Shown in pieces: positions 19,936 to 27,869 of a DNA stretch of 64,000 bases. Below the pieces are notes generated by a model. The model was not told the origin of the DNA, made no database searches, and worked only from the letters and a program-made list of their open reading frames with translations. Each line of letters begins with the position of its first letter. Positions within the stretch are counted from its first letter, which is position 1. Both the position numbers and the translations under genes were made by a program. Source of the DNA: Candidatus Cohnella colombiensis (GTDB taxonomy: Bacteria; Bacillota; Bacilli; Paenibacillales; Paenibacillaceae); the NCBI GenBank assembly GCA_029203125.1, contig CP119317.1:3162001-3226000 (forward strand), written 5' to 3'.

Positions 19936-20724
19936 TTATAGCACAGGCTTCCCTGTTTCACCGGAGCTGTAACGTAATATTCCACGATAGACAGCTGCCG
20001 CGACCTTGCGCTGATAATCTTGATTGGCCAATAACGAGGCCTCGTCTGGGTGTGATAGAAACCCAACTTCTACAAGCGCAGCAGGTCTTTCTAAATTTTT
20101 CAATAAATACAAGGTGTCAATCCTCTTGGCTACTCGACTTGTATTCCCTAACATCTCTCGTAATTCCGCTTGAATGACTGTAGCGAGACGTTCGTTGTCA
20201 GGACTTACATTAGAGTAAAAGGTTTGAGCGCCCGACCAACGCGCAGAGGGAACGCTATTCATATGAACGCTGATCGTCAAGTCTACCTTTGTTTGATTAA
20301 TCGTTTGTACTCTCGTTTTTAGATCCTGACTTTTACGACGTGCATATTGCCGTGAATCCCCTGATGCAAGATCATAATCACCTTCCCGGGTCATAATGAC
20401 AATGGCACCGGACTGTTGCAAATAATCTCTCAGATAGAGTGCAATCGCTAAATTCAAATCCTTTTCAATTACCCCATCCTTACTAACTGCTCCACCATCT
20501 GCGCCTCCATGCCCGGCATCAATAGCAATCGTCTTGCCGGTAAGTGGTAATGACCAGTGCGTCCAAACACGCGTCACCGGAAGCTCGACGATAAAGACCG
20601 TGATTGCTAGTAGCATTAATCCAATGACTGTACCCATTCTGTACAAGCCGCGCTTCGTCATCCAGATGATGAGGTGTCGATGATACCAACTTGTCTGCTT
20701 CTTTGAATGATTCCCTGAATACAT
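19936..20724 (-). CDS. cwlD: CwlD germination-specific N-acetylmuramoyl-L-alanine amidase
   Basis: Removes peptide side chains during spore cortex synthesis so that muramic-delta-lactam can form. A membrane/signal segment lies at about residues 30-50 (VIGLMLLAITVFIVELPV). The Amidase_3 domain follows: IAIDAGHGGADGGAV with the first zinc His, an E in VIEKDLNLA, SVHMNS with the second His, and the catalytic Glu in LVEVGFLSHPDE. The ATG at 20724 has GGGGTGGA 5 bases upstream; a further 16 codons are open but add nothing family-like. The TAHPDEASLL-type end and synteny with salA-gerD support CwlD. Confidence 0.92.
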   Translation of the reverse strand: MYSGNHSKKQTSWYHRHLIIWMTKRGLYRMGTVIGLMLLAITVFIVELPVTRVWTHWSLPLTGKTIAIDAGHGGADGGAVSKDGVIEKDLNLAIALYLRDYLQQSGAIVIMTREGDYDLASGDSRQYARRKSQDLKTRVQTINQTKVDLTISVHMNSVPSARWSGAQTFYSNVSPDNERLATVIQAELREMLGNTSRVAKRIDTLYLLKNLERPAALVEVGFLSHPDEASLLANQDYQRKVAAAVYRGILRYSSGETGKPVL

Positions 20725-20758
20725 AAAAATCCACCCCGCCCCATGGATTGCTCCGTAC

Positions 20759-20787
20759 ATTCTATGGGACAAGGTGGATAATTATGA
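20759..20787 (-). promoter_or_regulatory. Candidate sporulation promoter for cwlD
   Basis: On the minus strand CATAGAAT (20759-20766) resembles the SigE/SigG -10, with TCATA (20783-20787) 16 bases upstream. It would give cwlD a start independent of cysH-sat. Confidence 0.3.
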
Positions 20788-20788
20788 T

Positions 20789-21967
20789 TTATATTGTGTA
20801 GTTTTTACTTGCTTCTGCCATACCTTCGATCAGAATTTGCGCCACTTCTGGTCGTGAAAATTCTGGTGGTGGGCAAATGCCGTCTCGTAGCAACGCACGC
20901 ACCTTCGTGCCTGAAAGCGTCATGTGATCTTCCTTACCGTGTGGGCAAGTTTTACTTGAAGCCATGTTGCCACACTTCGTACAGAAAAAGCTATGTTCGA
21001 AGTAAAGTGGTGTAATTCCAAGCTCATCAGCGGAGAACGTCTTCAGCAAATCCTGCGCTTCATAAGTCCCATAATAATCACCAACACCTGCGTGGTCTCG
21101 TCCAACGATAAAGTGTGTGCAACCATAGTTTTTGCGTACGATCGCGTGGAAGATGGCTTCGCGTGGTCCTGCATAGCGCATCGCAGCTGGGAATACACCG
21201 AGATGTACGCGATCTGCCGGATAATAGTTCTCTAGAAGCGCCAAGTAGCTCTTCATTCTTACGTTAGCTGGAACATCATCCGACTTTGTCTCGCCAACGA
21301 GTGGATTGAGGAACAACGCATCTACGATTTCCATAGCAGCTTTTTGAATATACTCATGAGCACGATGTACAGGATTACGGGTTTGGAACCCTACGATTGT
21401 TTTCCAGCCCTTATCAGCAAATAACTGTCTCGTCTGAATCGGATCGAAGTAAAATTCATTAAACTTCTCCGGCACTGGACGGTTCAGCACCTGAATCGAA
21501 CCACCCACATACGTATTAGGACGATCCAACAGCTTTACGACACCTGGATGCTCTTGATCCGCAGTTTTAAATACTTGAACAGCCTCATGCTGTTTATCAA
21601 CATTGTAGATACTATCAACATCGATAATCCCGTAAATGATTCCATCATCCTCGCCAACTAAAGCCGCTTGCTGGCCAACCGATAATTGCTCTATCACATT
21701 ACTCGTAACCGCTAATGTAATCGGGATACTCCATACAGTACCATCAGAAAGTCTCATTGTATTGACTACAGATAAGTAGTCTTTTTCATTCATGAAGCCC
21801 TTCAATGGACTAAATGCGCCTACGCCGATCAGATCTAAATCGGATATTGCCCAAGTGTTTATAGGTATTGCAACTAATTGCGCTGCCTTAGAAAGCAATT
21901 CATCGCGTTCTTGTCCTTCGACAATTCGATTAATTAATGTTCCGCTATGGGGCTGAATTGAACTCAT
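20789..21967 (-). CDS. sat: Sulfate adenylyltransferase (ATP sulfurylase)
   Basis: Activates sulfate with ATP to adenosine 5'-phosphosulfate, the first step of sulfate assimilation in the cytoplasm. 392 residues, like the homomeric bacterial enzyme. Signatures are the nucleotide motif FQTRNPVHRAHEYIQ (about residue 195), GRDHAGVGDYYG (about 290), and a zinc site C-x2-C-x8-C-x-H (CTKCGNMASSKTCPHG, about 330-345). It is downstream of cysH with a 26-base gap, forming a two-gene unit. Its position between rpsI and cwlD is a departure from the Bacillus order. Confidence 0.96.
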   Translation of the reverse strand: MSSIQPHSGTLINRIVEGQERDELLSKAAQLVAIPINTWAISDLDLIGVGAFSPLKGFMNEKDYLSVVNTMRLSDGTVWSIPITLAVTSNVIEQLSVGQQAALVGEDDGIIYGIIDVDSIYNVDKQHEAVQVFKTADQEHPGVVKLLDRPNTYVGGSIQVLNRPVPEKFNEFYFDPIQTRQLFADKGWKTIVGFQTRNPVHRAHEYIQKAAMEIVDALFLNPLVGETKSDDVPANVRMKSYLALLENYYPADRVHLGVFPAAMRYAGPREAIFHAIVRKNYGCTHFIVGRDHAGVGDYYGTYEAQDLLKTFSADELGITPLYFEHSFFCTKCGNMASSKTCPHGKEDHMTLSGTKVRALLRDGICPPPEFSRPEVAQILIEGMAEASKNYTI

Positions 21968-21993
21968 CTGTAAGCTATCTCCTTAATATTTAC

Positions 21994-22686
21994 TTATTTG
22001 TGCAAACCGCACTCTGTCTTTTCAGATCCCGACCAGCGTCCTGCACGCGGATCTTCACCAGGCATAACTTGACGTGTGCAATATTCACAGCCGATGCTTG
22101 GATAGTTCTTATCGTGTAATGGATTATAAATGACATCATTCGCTCTAATATAATCCCACACATCTTCAGTCGTCCATGACGCAAGTGGGTTAAATTTAAT
22201 GAGTCCAAACTTCGAGTCGTATTCTACTTTTTTCGCATTCGCACGCGTAGGTGCTTGATCACGTCTAATTCCTGTAATCCACGCCTCATATTGTGAAAGA
22301 ATTCTCGTAAGTGGCTCTACTTTACGAATGTTACAACATGCAGTAGCATCGACAGTCCACAAAGCTTCACCATGTGCAGTCGCTTGCTCTTCAGGAGTAA
22401 GCTTAGGCTTAACCTGTACGAAGCTAAGATTATATTTCTGCTCCATCAAGTCGCGAGTCTCATAGGTTTCCTTGAAGTGGAAATCAGTATCTAAATAGAA
22501 GATATCAGTACTTGGGCTAATTTTTTGTAGCATATCTACAAGAACAACATCCTCAGCACCAAAGCTGCAAGCGAATGTAATGTTCGGGAAAGTCTCTACT
22601 GCCCATGCGATAACAGTTTCAGGTGATGCATGTTCAAATTCTTCTGCTTTTTGCGCGATTAACGCTTCTTTTTCCAATAAATTCAC
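21994..22686 (-). CDS. cysH: Phosphoadenylyl/adenylyl-sulfate reductase, Fe-S type
   Basis: Reduces the activated sulfate made by Sat to sulfite, using thioredoxin. 230 residues with the PAPS-reductase fold: FACSFGAEDVVLVDML, FYLDTDFHFKETYE, and ITGIRRDQAPTRAN. The four cysteines CC (in ACCNIRKVEPL) and C-x2-C (in GCEYCTRQ) are the 4Fe-4S ligands of the assimilatory APS/PAPS reductases that do not strictly need PAPS. The C-terminal ECGLH carries the catalytic cysteine. The start has AAGGAGG upstream. First gene of cysH-sat behind a strong promoter. Confidence 0.94.
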   Translation of the reverse strand: MNLLEKEALIAQKAEEFEHASPETVIAWAVETFPNITFACSFGAEDVVLVDMLQKISPSTDIFYLDTDFHFKETYETRDLMEQKYNLSFVQVKPKLTPEEQATAHGEALWTVDATACCNIRKVEPLTRILSQYEAWITGIRRDQAPTRANAKKVEYDSKFGLIKFNPLASWTTEDVWDYIRANDVIYNPLHDKNYPSIGCEYCTRQVMPGEDPRAGRWSGSEKTECGLHK

Positions 22687-22736
22687 GTTAGTAAACCTCC
22701 TTGATTAATCCGATCAATATGATATGAATACACTTC

Positions 22737-22765
22737 ATTATACGCTTGAACTTACAATTGTTCAA
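22737..22765 (-). promoter_or_regulatory. cysH-sat promoter with overlapping inverted repeat
   Basis: On the minus strand TTGAAC (22760-22765), a 17-base spacer, TATAAT (22737-22742). The inverted repeat TTGAAC-N8-GTTCAA (22746-22765) covers the -35 and half the spacer and may be an operator for a cysteine/sulfur regulator; the regulator is not identified. Confidence 0.65.
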
Positions 22766-23045
22766 TTAGAAGTTCGATTTAATTTCTACCCATCAAAAGA
22801 ACAGATGATCAATCCCAGTGTTGTGCCACCCGTTATCACTGCTACAAGACGAACCCTCCGCTGTTCAGGGTGTTGGTTGTCCTGCATTGTTTAAGAAAAT
22901 GGTGCAAAAATACAGCATTATCTCAGGAATAACGCTCATTATATGTGAAATCCTGCAGGATTTTGCCCGAATATCGAACTCTCGCCCCATTTTTCATTTA
23001 CAAGTGATTGAAAAATCTAAATCGATAATGATTTTATCTACAAAC
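22766..23045. other. Intergenic stretch between rpsI terminator and cysH promoter
   Basis: About 280 bases without a supported gene. It contains the palindrome TCCTGCAGGA (about 22951-22960) and, on the minus strand, CAGTG...CACTG around GGGTGG. No riboswitch could be confirmed. It may be a diverged interspersed repeat. Confidence 0.4.
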
Positions 23046-23092
23046 AAAAAAATACCTTTCCTGCATGCCTGTTTGCATGAAGAAAGGTATTT
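23046..23092 (-). terminator. Terminator after rpsI
   Basis: On the minus strand AAATACCTTTC-TT-CATGC pairs with GCATG-CA-GGAAAGGTATTT and runs into T. A long, strong stem ending the rplM-rpsI operon. Confidence 0.9.
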
Positions 23093-23103
23093 GATTGAAT
23101 GTA

Positions 23104-23496
23104 TTAACGTTTGGAGAATTGTGGAGCGCGACGTGCAGCTTTCAAGCCGTACTTCTTACGTTCCTTCATACGGGAATCACGAGTCAAGAATCCAGCTTTT
23201 TTCAAAGCAGGACGCAATTCTGGATCAGCTTTAAGCAATGCACGGGAAATACCGTGACGGATTGCACCTGCTTGACCAGAAGTACCACCGCCATGCGCTA
23301 ACACATGAATGTCGTACTTGCTAACTGTTTCCGTAAGATTAAGCGGTTGTTTCACGATCAATTTCAATGTTTCAAGATCGAAATAATCGTTGATTTCACG
23401 TCTGTTGATAACGATGCGGCCTTCACCCGGCACGAGACGAACTCGCGCTACGGAGTGCTTGCGGCGACCCGTTCCAATATATTGCACTTGAGCCAT
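23104..23496 (-). CDS. rpsI: Ribosomal protein S9
   Basis: 30S subunit protein near the P-site tRNA. 130 residues; starts MAQVQYIGTGRRKHSVARVR and ends with the family's basic tail RAPQFSKR, whose terminal Arg touches tRNA. Pairs with rplM 20 bases upstream in the usual two-gene operon. Confidence 0.98.
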   Translation of the reverse strand: MAQVQYIGTGRRKHSVARVRLVPGEGRIVINRREINDYFDLETLKLIVKQPLNLTETVSKYDIHVLAHGGGTSGQAGAIRHGISRALLKADPELRPALKKAGFLTRDSRMKERKKYGLKAARRAPQFSKR

Positions 23497-23516
23497 TCGT
23501 AAGTCCTCCCTTTTGT

Positions 23517-23954
23517 TTATCCGCGAAGTTCGTAAACTTCAGGTTTTTGTGCTTGATGTGGATGCTCGCTACCTGCATATACATTCAGCTTGCTTTGAAG
23601 CTGATGTCCTAGCTTATTCTTTGGCAACATGCCGTAAATAGCAAGTTCTACGATACGTTCAGGCTTTCTGTTCAGCATCTCTTGCGCCGTAGTCGTCTTA
23701 AGACCACCTGGGTAATGAGAGTGAGTGTAATATTTCTTTTGTTGTAGCTTCTTACCAGTCAATACGATCTTCTCTGCATTCACGACGATAACGAAATCGC
23801 CTGTATCAACGTGAGGTGTAAATTCTGGTTTGTGCTTACCGCGAATCAATGCAGCAGCTTCGCTCGCAAGACGACCAAGAGTTTTTCCTTCGGCGTCGAT
23901 TACAAGCCACTTGCGTTCAACTTCGTTCGTCTTAGCCATGTAAGTAGTACGCAT
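23517..23954 (-). CDS. rplM: Ribosomal protein L13
   Basis: 50S assembly protein. 145 residues beginning MRTTYMAKTNEVERKWLVID, the usual family start; an upstream ATG at 24008 would add 18 residues and is rejected. Internal motif RGKHKPEFTPHVDTGDFVIV is typical. AAGGAGGA precedes the ATG. Transcribed from its own promoter behind a structured leader. Confidence 0.98.
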   Translation of the reverse strand: MRTTYMAKTNEVERKWLVIDAEGKTLGRLASEAAALIRGKHKPEFTPHVDTGDFVIVVNAEKIVLTGKKLQQKKYYTHSHYPGGLKTTTAQEMLNRKPERIVELAIYGMLPKNKLGHQLQSKLNVYAGSEHPHQAQKPEVYELRG

Positions 23955-24029
23955 GAATATCCTCCTTCGGGTTTGTTGCCCTACTTTGTATGTGTTACAT
24001 CTTTTCATTCAGTTCATTCTTCGAAAGTT

Positions 24030-24084
24030 AATGTGAGTTTTCTTCACTGGGGCCGTGGGAAGCCGTGAAGAAGGCACAAAATAC
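24030..24084 (-). ncRNA. L13 leader-type 5' UTR hairpin
   Basis: On the minus strand TTCTTCAC (24065-24072) pairs with GTGAAGAA (24040-24047) around a GC-rich loop, directly after the transcription start. This fits the L13 leader of Firmicutes, thought to be bound by L13 for autoregulation. Confidence 0.6.
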
Positions 24085-24113
24085 ATTGTACATGAATTAG
24101 GCGTTATGTGCAA
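24085..24113 (-). promoter_or_regulatory. rplM-rpsI promoter
   Basis: On the minus strand TTGCAC (24108-24113), 17 bases, TACAAT (24085-24090). It lies inside the end of the gap after truA. Confidence 0.75.
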
Positions 24114-24144
24114 GATTTATTTTTGGAATAAACCTTGTCTTTGC

Positions 24145-24969
24145 CTAGAACTGTTCGTATTCCACTTCACATAGAGTCAAGCCATGTGGAACTGCTGTTG
24201 GTCCCGCCTTTGAACGATCTTTAGCTTCTAATATAGTAGCGACTTCTTCGGGCTTCCGCTTGCGTTCGCCCACTTGAATAAGTGTACCCGCAATTATTCT
24301 TACCATATTATATAGAAAGCCATTCCCTGACACATACAATCGGATTACGCCACGCTGCATTCCTGGATAATGTTGCTCATCCCACTCTGAGGTGTGATAC
24401 AAATTGCTTTCAGTCAATACATTTACAGATGCAGGCTCAAGTTCAAGTCGAGCATCCAAAATTGTTCTGACATGACTGGCCTTCTTTGATAAAGGAGAAG
24501 TGAATGAAGTGAAATCATGTTCTCCTAACAGATAGACAAGCCCTTGTTGCATCGCTTGAAAATCCAGCGGTAGAGGATGATGAAATTCATATCTACGTTG
24601 AAAGAGGTTAGGAATTCGATTGCAATTAATCGTATAACAGTATGTTTTACGAATAGCACCTCTTCTTGCGTGAAAATGATCTGGAACACTGAATGCCGAA
24701 TGAATGACAATATCGTTTGGCAACCTTGCATTTAACGCAAGAGCCCACCGTTCGGCTGGAATTGAAGATGTTGTATGAAAGTTGGCAACTTGTCCTGTAG
24801 CATGTACACCTGCATCAGTTCGACCAGATCCATGCAACTTTACACGTTCACCAGACAACACGAAAATCGCTTGCTCAAGATGATCCTGAATCGTATTGCC
24901 GTGAGGCTGACATTGAAACCCACTATAGTCTGTTCCATCATAGCCTACGATTAAAGCGATATTACGCAT
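24145..24969 (-). CDS. truA: tRNA pseudouridine synthase A
   Basis: Makes pseudouridine at tRNA positions 38-40. 274 residues, normal length is about 250. The catalytic Asp lies in GSGRTDAGVHATGQVANF (about residue 53); other marks are YDGTDYSGFQ at the start and FLYNMVRIIAGTL near residue 210. It lies between rplQ and rplM but behind a terminator, so it must have its own promoter or depend on read-through. Confidence 0.97.
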   Translation of the reverse strand: MRNIALIVGYDGTDYSGFQCQPHGNTIQDHLEQAIFVLSGERVKLHGSGRTDAGVHATGQVANFHTTSSIPAERWALALNARLPNDIVIHSAFSVPDHFHARRGAIRKTYCYTINCNRIPNLFQRRYEFHHPLPLDFQAMQQGLVYLLGEHDFTSFTSPLSKKASHVRTILDARLELEPASVNVLTESNLYHTSEWDEQHYPGMQRGVIRLYVSGNGFLYNMVRIIAGTLIQVGERKRKPEEVATILEAKDRSKAGPTAVPHGLTLCEVEYEQF

Positions 24970-24997
24970 TGTACTCCCTCCCTATTGGCAGTGAAAC

Positions 24998-25038
24998 AAA
25001 AAAAGGATGATCCGAATACGCGATTCGGCCCATCCTTC
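24998..25038 (-). terminator. Terminator after rplQ
   Basis: On the minus strand AAGGATG-(GG)-CCGAAT pairs with ATTCGG-(AT)-CATCCTT, followed by seven T. It ends the alpha operon. Confidence 0.9.
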
Positions 25039-25050
25039 TTTGCTCCACTT

Positions 25051-25416
25051 TTACGCGCGGTCTACAAGCTCAAGGAATACCATAGGAGCAGAATCTCCAC
25101 GGCGAGGTCCTAGCTTAAGAATACGTGTATATCCACCTGGACGGTCCGAATAACGTGGTGCTAGTTCGGAAAACAGCTTTTGGATAGCGTCTTGACCACC
25201 ATCGATGCTTTCACGACGTACGAATGCCGCAACCTGACGACGCGCATGCAAATCTCCACGTTTAGCAAGTGTAAGAAGCTTCTCTGCAATAGAGCGTACT
25301 TCTTTCGCCTTAGCTTCTGTAGTTTGGATACGCTCATACAGGAACAGGTCGGTTACCAAGTCACGGAACAATGCTTTCCGGGAGCTGGAATCACGACTCA
25401 GTTTTTGATAGGCCAT
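25051..25416 (-). CDS. rplQ: Ribosomal protein L17
   Basis: 50S protein next to the exit tunnel. 121 residues, starting MAYQKLSRDSSSRKALFRDL and ending GDSAPMVFLELVDRA, both typical. Lies 31 bases after rpoA and is the last gene of the alpha operon. Confidence 0.98.
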   Translation of the reverse strand: MAYQKLSRDSSSRKALFRDLVTDLFLYERIQTTEAKAKEVRSIAEKLLTLAKRGDLHARRQVAAFVRRESIDGGQDAIQKLFSELAPRYSDRPGGYTRILKLGPRRGDSAPMVFLELVDRA

Positions 25417-25447
25417 CGAATTTCCCTCCTTCTCTTATGCAATAAAG

Positions 25448-26392
25448 CTACTCATCAAACCGTAGGCCCAAACCCAGCTCTTCAAGCTTCTCTTGAACTT
25501 CCTCTAAAGACTTGCGACCAAGGTTGCGTACCTTCATCATATCTTCTTCGGTTTTCGTAATAAGCTCTTGTACTGTGTTAATACCAGCCCGTTTGAGGCA
25601 GTTGTAGGAACGAACAGAAAGATCGAGCTCTTCGATCGTCATCTCAAGCACTTTCTCTTTCTTGTCCTCTTCCTTTTCTTTCATCGTCTCTGTATCTTTA
25701 GCTTCGTCCGTAAGGCCAACGAATAACGATAAGTGATCCGTAAGGATCTTAGCGCCAAGGCTGACTGCTTCTTCCGGTCTAATGCTACCATCCGTCCATA
25801 CTTCAAGCGTAAGCTTGTCGTAGTTCGTGACTTGACCGACACGAGTATTCTCAACTTGATAATTAACGCGTGTAATCGGCGTATAGATTGAATCGATTGG
25901 AATTACACCAATGGATTGCTCTTCCTTCTTATTGCGATCTGCAGGAACGTAACCACGTCCCTTTCTTGCAAAAATACGCATATGAAGGCGGCTACCCGCA
26001 GCAAGTGTTGCAATGTGTAGATCCGGGTTAAGGATCTCTACATCGCTATCTGCACGAATGTCGCCAGCCGTTACAACACCTTCGCCCTCAGCGTCGATCT
26101 CAAGAATCTTATCCTCATCGGAATGAATCTTGAGGGACAAACGCTTCAGGTTGAGGATAATTTCTGCTACATCTTCGCCGACTCCAGGAATCGTGGAAAA
26201 TTCATGTAGTACGCCATCAATTTGTACAGATACAACTGCTGCACCCGGTAGGGATGACAGTAGAATGCGGCGTAGAGAGTTACCTAGTGTCATGCCGTAA
26301 CCACGTTCAAGCGGTTCTACAACAAACTTTCCGTATCTCTTATCAACTTGTAGTTCCACTGATTCGATTTTCGGCTTTTCGATTACTATCAC
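25448..26392 (-). CDS. rpoA: RNA polymerase alpha subunit
   Basis: Dimerises to nucleate RNA polymerase assembly and contacts promoter UP elements and activators. N-terminal domain (about 1-230) carries VEPLERGYGMTLGNSLRRILL; the C-terminal domain (about 250-314) carries LDLSVRSYNCLKRAGINTV and the RNLGRKSLEEV helix. The GTG at 26392 is chosen: it gives 314 residues, as in B. subtilis, and lies 8 bases after GGAGG, whereas the ATG at 26398 is only 2 bases away from it. Confidence 0.98.
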   Translation of the reverse strand: MIVIEKPKIESVELQVDKRYGKFVVEPLERGYGMTLGNSLRRILLSSLPGAAVVSVQIDGVLHEFSTIPGVGEDVAEIILNLKRLSLKIHSDEDKILEIDAEGEGVVTAGDIRADSDVEILNPDLHIATLAAGSRLHMRIFARKGRGYVPADRNKKEEQSIGVIPIDSIYTPITRVNYQVENTRVGQVTNYDKLTLEVWTDGSIRPEEAVSLGAKILTDHLSLFVGLTDEAKDTETMKEKEEDKKEKVLEMTIEELDLSVRSYNCLKRAGINTVQELITKTEEDMMKVRNLGRKSLEEVQEKLEELGLGLRFDE

Positions 26393-26546
26393 AAGCATAC
26401 CCTCCTTCAAGAACGTCACTGACGTTGCTGATTGCTCACCCAAACGATACTCATCAATGTTTATGGGATAAACCTAGTAGTATGTCTAACCGTTACAACC
26501 ATTATTCACCAGTTGTTCTTGTTTGATACCACAATAGCAACGTAGT

Positions 26547-26942
26547 TTATACGCGACGGCGCTTAGGAGGACGGCATCCATTATGCGGGATTGGAGTCAC
26601 GTCTTTGATCATGCTGACTTCAAGACCAGCTGCTTGCAACGAACGAATCGCTGCTTCACGGCCTGCGCCAGGACCTTTAACCATGACTTCAACTAAACGC
26701 ATACCGTGATCCATTGCAGCGCGAGCTGCGGATTCTGCTGCCATTTGAGCTGCGAATGGCGTGCTTTTACGGGAGCCTTTAAAACCAAGGTTACCGGAGC
26801 TCGCCCACGATACCGCATTACCATGCGGATCAGTAATTGTCACAATCGTATTGTTAAACGTCGAACGGATGTGTGCAACACCAGATTCAATGTTTTTCCG
26901 GTCACGACGCTTCGTACGAACGACTTTCTTACCTTTTGCCAT
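26547..26942 (-). CDS. rpsK: Ribosomal protein S11
   Basis: 30S platform protein. 131 residues; motifs GVAHIRSTFNNTIVTITD and the C-terminal PHNGCRPPKRRRV, as in all bacterial S11. Precedes rpoA in the alpha operon. Confidence 0.98.
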   Translation of the reverse strand: MAKGKKVVRTKRRDRKNIESGVAHIRSTFNNTIVTITDPHGNAVSWASSGNLGFKGSRKSTPFAAQMAAESAARAAMDHGMRLVEVMVKGPGAGREAAIRSLQAAGLEVSMIKDVTPIPHNGCRPPKRRRV

Positions 26943-26960
26943 TTTAGTTATCCCCCCTTC

Positions 26961-27329
26961 TTACTTCTTCTTGTTCGCTACCGTACGACGAGGACCTTTG
27001 CGCGTACGAGCGTTCGTTTTCGAACGTTGACCGCGAACTGGAAGACCGCGGCGGTGACGGAGGCCACGATAACATCCGATCTCAATCAGACGCTTGATGT
27101 TTAGTGCAATTTCACGACGTAAGTCGCCCTCGACCTTTTGCGTTTTGTCGATCCCTTCACGAATACGAGCAAGCTCATCCTCGGTAAGATCACGAACGCG
27201 AGTGTCAGGGTTGATCCCTGCAGTTGCAAGCAGCTTCTGGGAAGTGGACTTGCCAATTCCGAAGATGTAAGTCAGGGCGATTTCCACACGCTTGTCGCGC
27301 GGGAGGTCAACACCAGCAATACGTGCCAC
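26961..27329 (-). CDS. rpsM: Ribosomal protein S13
   Basis: 30S head protein that contacts 50S and P-site tRNA. 122 residues; starts MARIAGVDLPRDKRVEIALT, contains the H2TH-type region IFGIGKSTSQKLL, and ends in a lysine-rich tail (TVANKKK). Confidence 0.98.
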   Translation of the reverse strand: MARIAGVDLPRDKRVEIALTYIFGIGKSTSQKLLATAGINPDTRVRDLTEDELARIREGIDKTQKVEGDLRREIALNIKRLIEIGCYRGLRHRRGLPVRGQRSKTNARTRKGPRRTVANKKK

Positions 27330-27350
27330 GTTAACAGCACCTCCTTATTA

Positions 27351-27464
27351 TTAGCCTTGTTTTTGTTTGTGTTTCGGATTTTCGCAAATTACCATCACGT
27401 TGCCTTTGCGACGAATGACCTTACATTTTTCGCAAATCGGCTTGACCGAAGGTCTCACCTTCAT
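27351..27464 (-). CDS. rpmJ: Ribosomal protein L36 (zinc form)
   Basis: 37 residues, MKVRPSVKPICEKCKVIRRK at the start and KHKQKQG at the end. The zinc ligands C-x2-C...C...H are all present, so this is the zinc-binding form. It follows infA by about 190 bases and precedes rpsM. Confidence 0.97.
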   Translation of the reverse strand: MKVRPSVKPICEKCKVIRRKGNVMVICENPKHKQKQG

Positions 27465-27651
27465 GATAATGTCCTCCTTAAAGTGAGATTGAGCTTGCTC
27501 GCCACTGACGATACAATTCAATCATCGCAAATGTGCGTTCAAATGTGCGACGCGCTGCGTACGCAGTTTGATCGTCACTTGGTGCGGTCAATGGAAGTGC
27601 GCCACTAGCATCACGGATTGACCGTCACGCGCTTCGGTAGACCGGACGAGC
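27465..27651 (-). other. Gap between infA and rpmJ
   Basis: 187 bases without a gene, unusually long inside this tightly packed operon. It contains a self-complementary region around CACTTGGTGCGGTCAATGG and AGCGTGACGGTCAATCC on opposite readings, but no clear terminator or known leader. Confidence 0.35.
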
Positions 27652-27867
27652 TTATTTGCGGTAGGTAATTCTTCCACGGGTCAAATCATAAGGCGACAGT
27701 TGAATTACAACTTTGTCTCCAGTCAGAATCCGGATAAAGTGCATACGCAGCTTACCGGAAACATGAGCTAAAATCTGATGTCCGTTTTCGAGTTCTACCT
27801 TAAACATCGCATTCGGTAGCGGTTCAATAACCGTTCCTTCTACCTCGATGACGTCCTCTTTGGCCAC
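27652..27867 (-). CDS. infA: Translation initiation factor IF-1
   Basis: Binds the 30S A-site during initiation. 71 residues of OB-fold: AKEDVIEVEGTVIEPLPNAM and ending YDLTRGRITYRK. The GTG at 27867 fits the family start (M-AKEDV) and lies 7 bases after AAAGGAG; an ATG two codons earlier sits too close to that site. It starts 2 bases after the KOW-protein stop. Confidence 0.97.
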   Translation of the reverse strand: MAKEDVIEVEGTVIEPLPNAMFKVELENGHQILAHVSGKLRMHFIRILTGDKVVIQLSPYDLTRGRITYRK

Positions 27868-27869
27868 CG

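Noticed and set aside
22790..22900. Possible T-box or SAM riboswitch before cysH
   Set aside because: The minus strand has GGGTGGCAC, which recalls the T-box motif AGGGTGGNACCGCG, but the rest does not match, and the strong promoter lies downstream of it, so it would not be in the cysH transcript.
22818..23234. 138-codon plus-strand frame over the rpsI terminator
   Set aside because: Crosses a strong terminator stem and the antisense of rpsI; no ribosome binding site.
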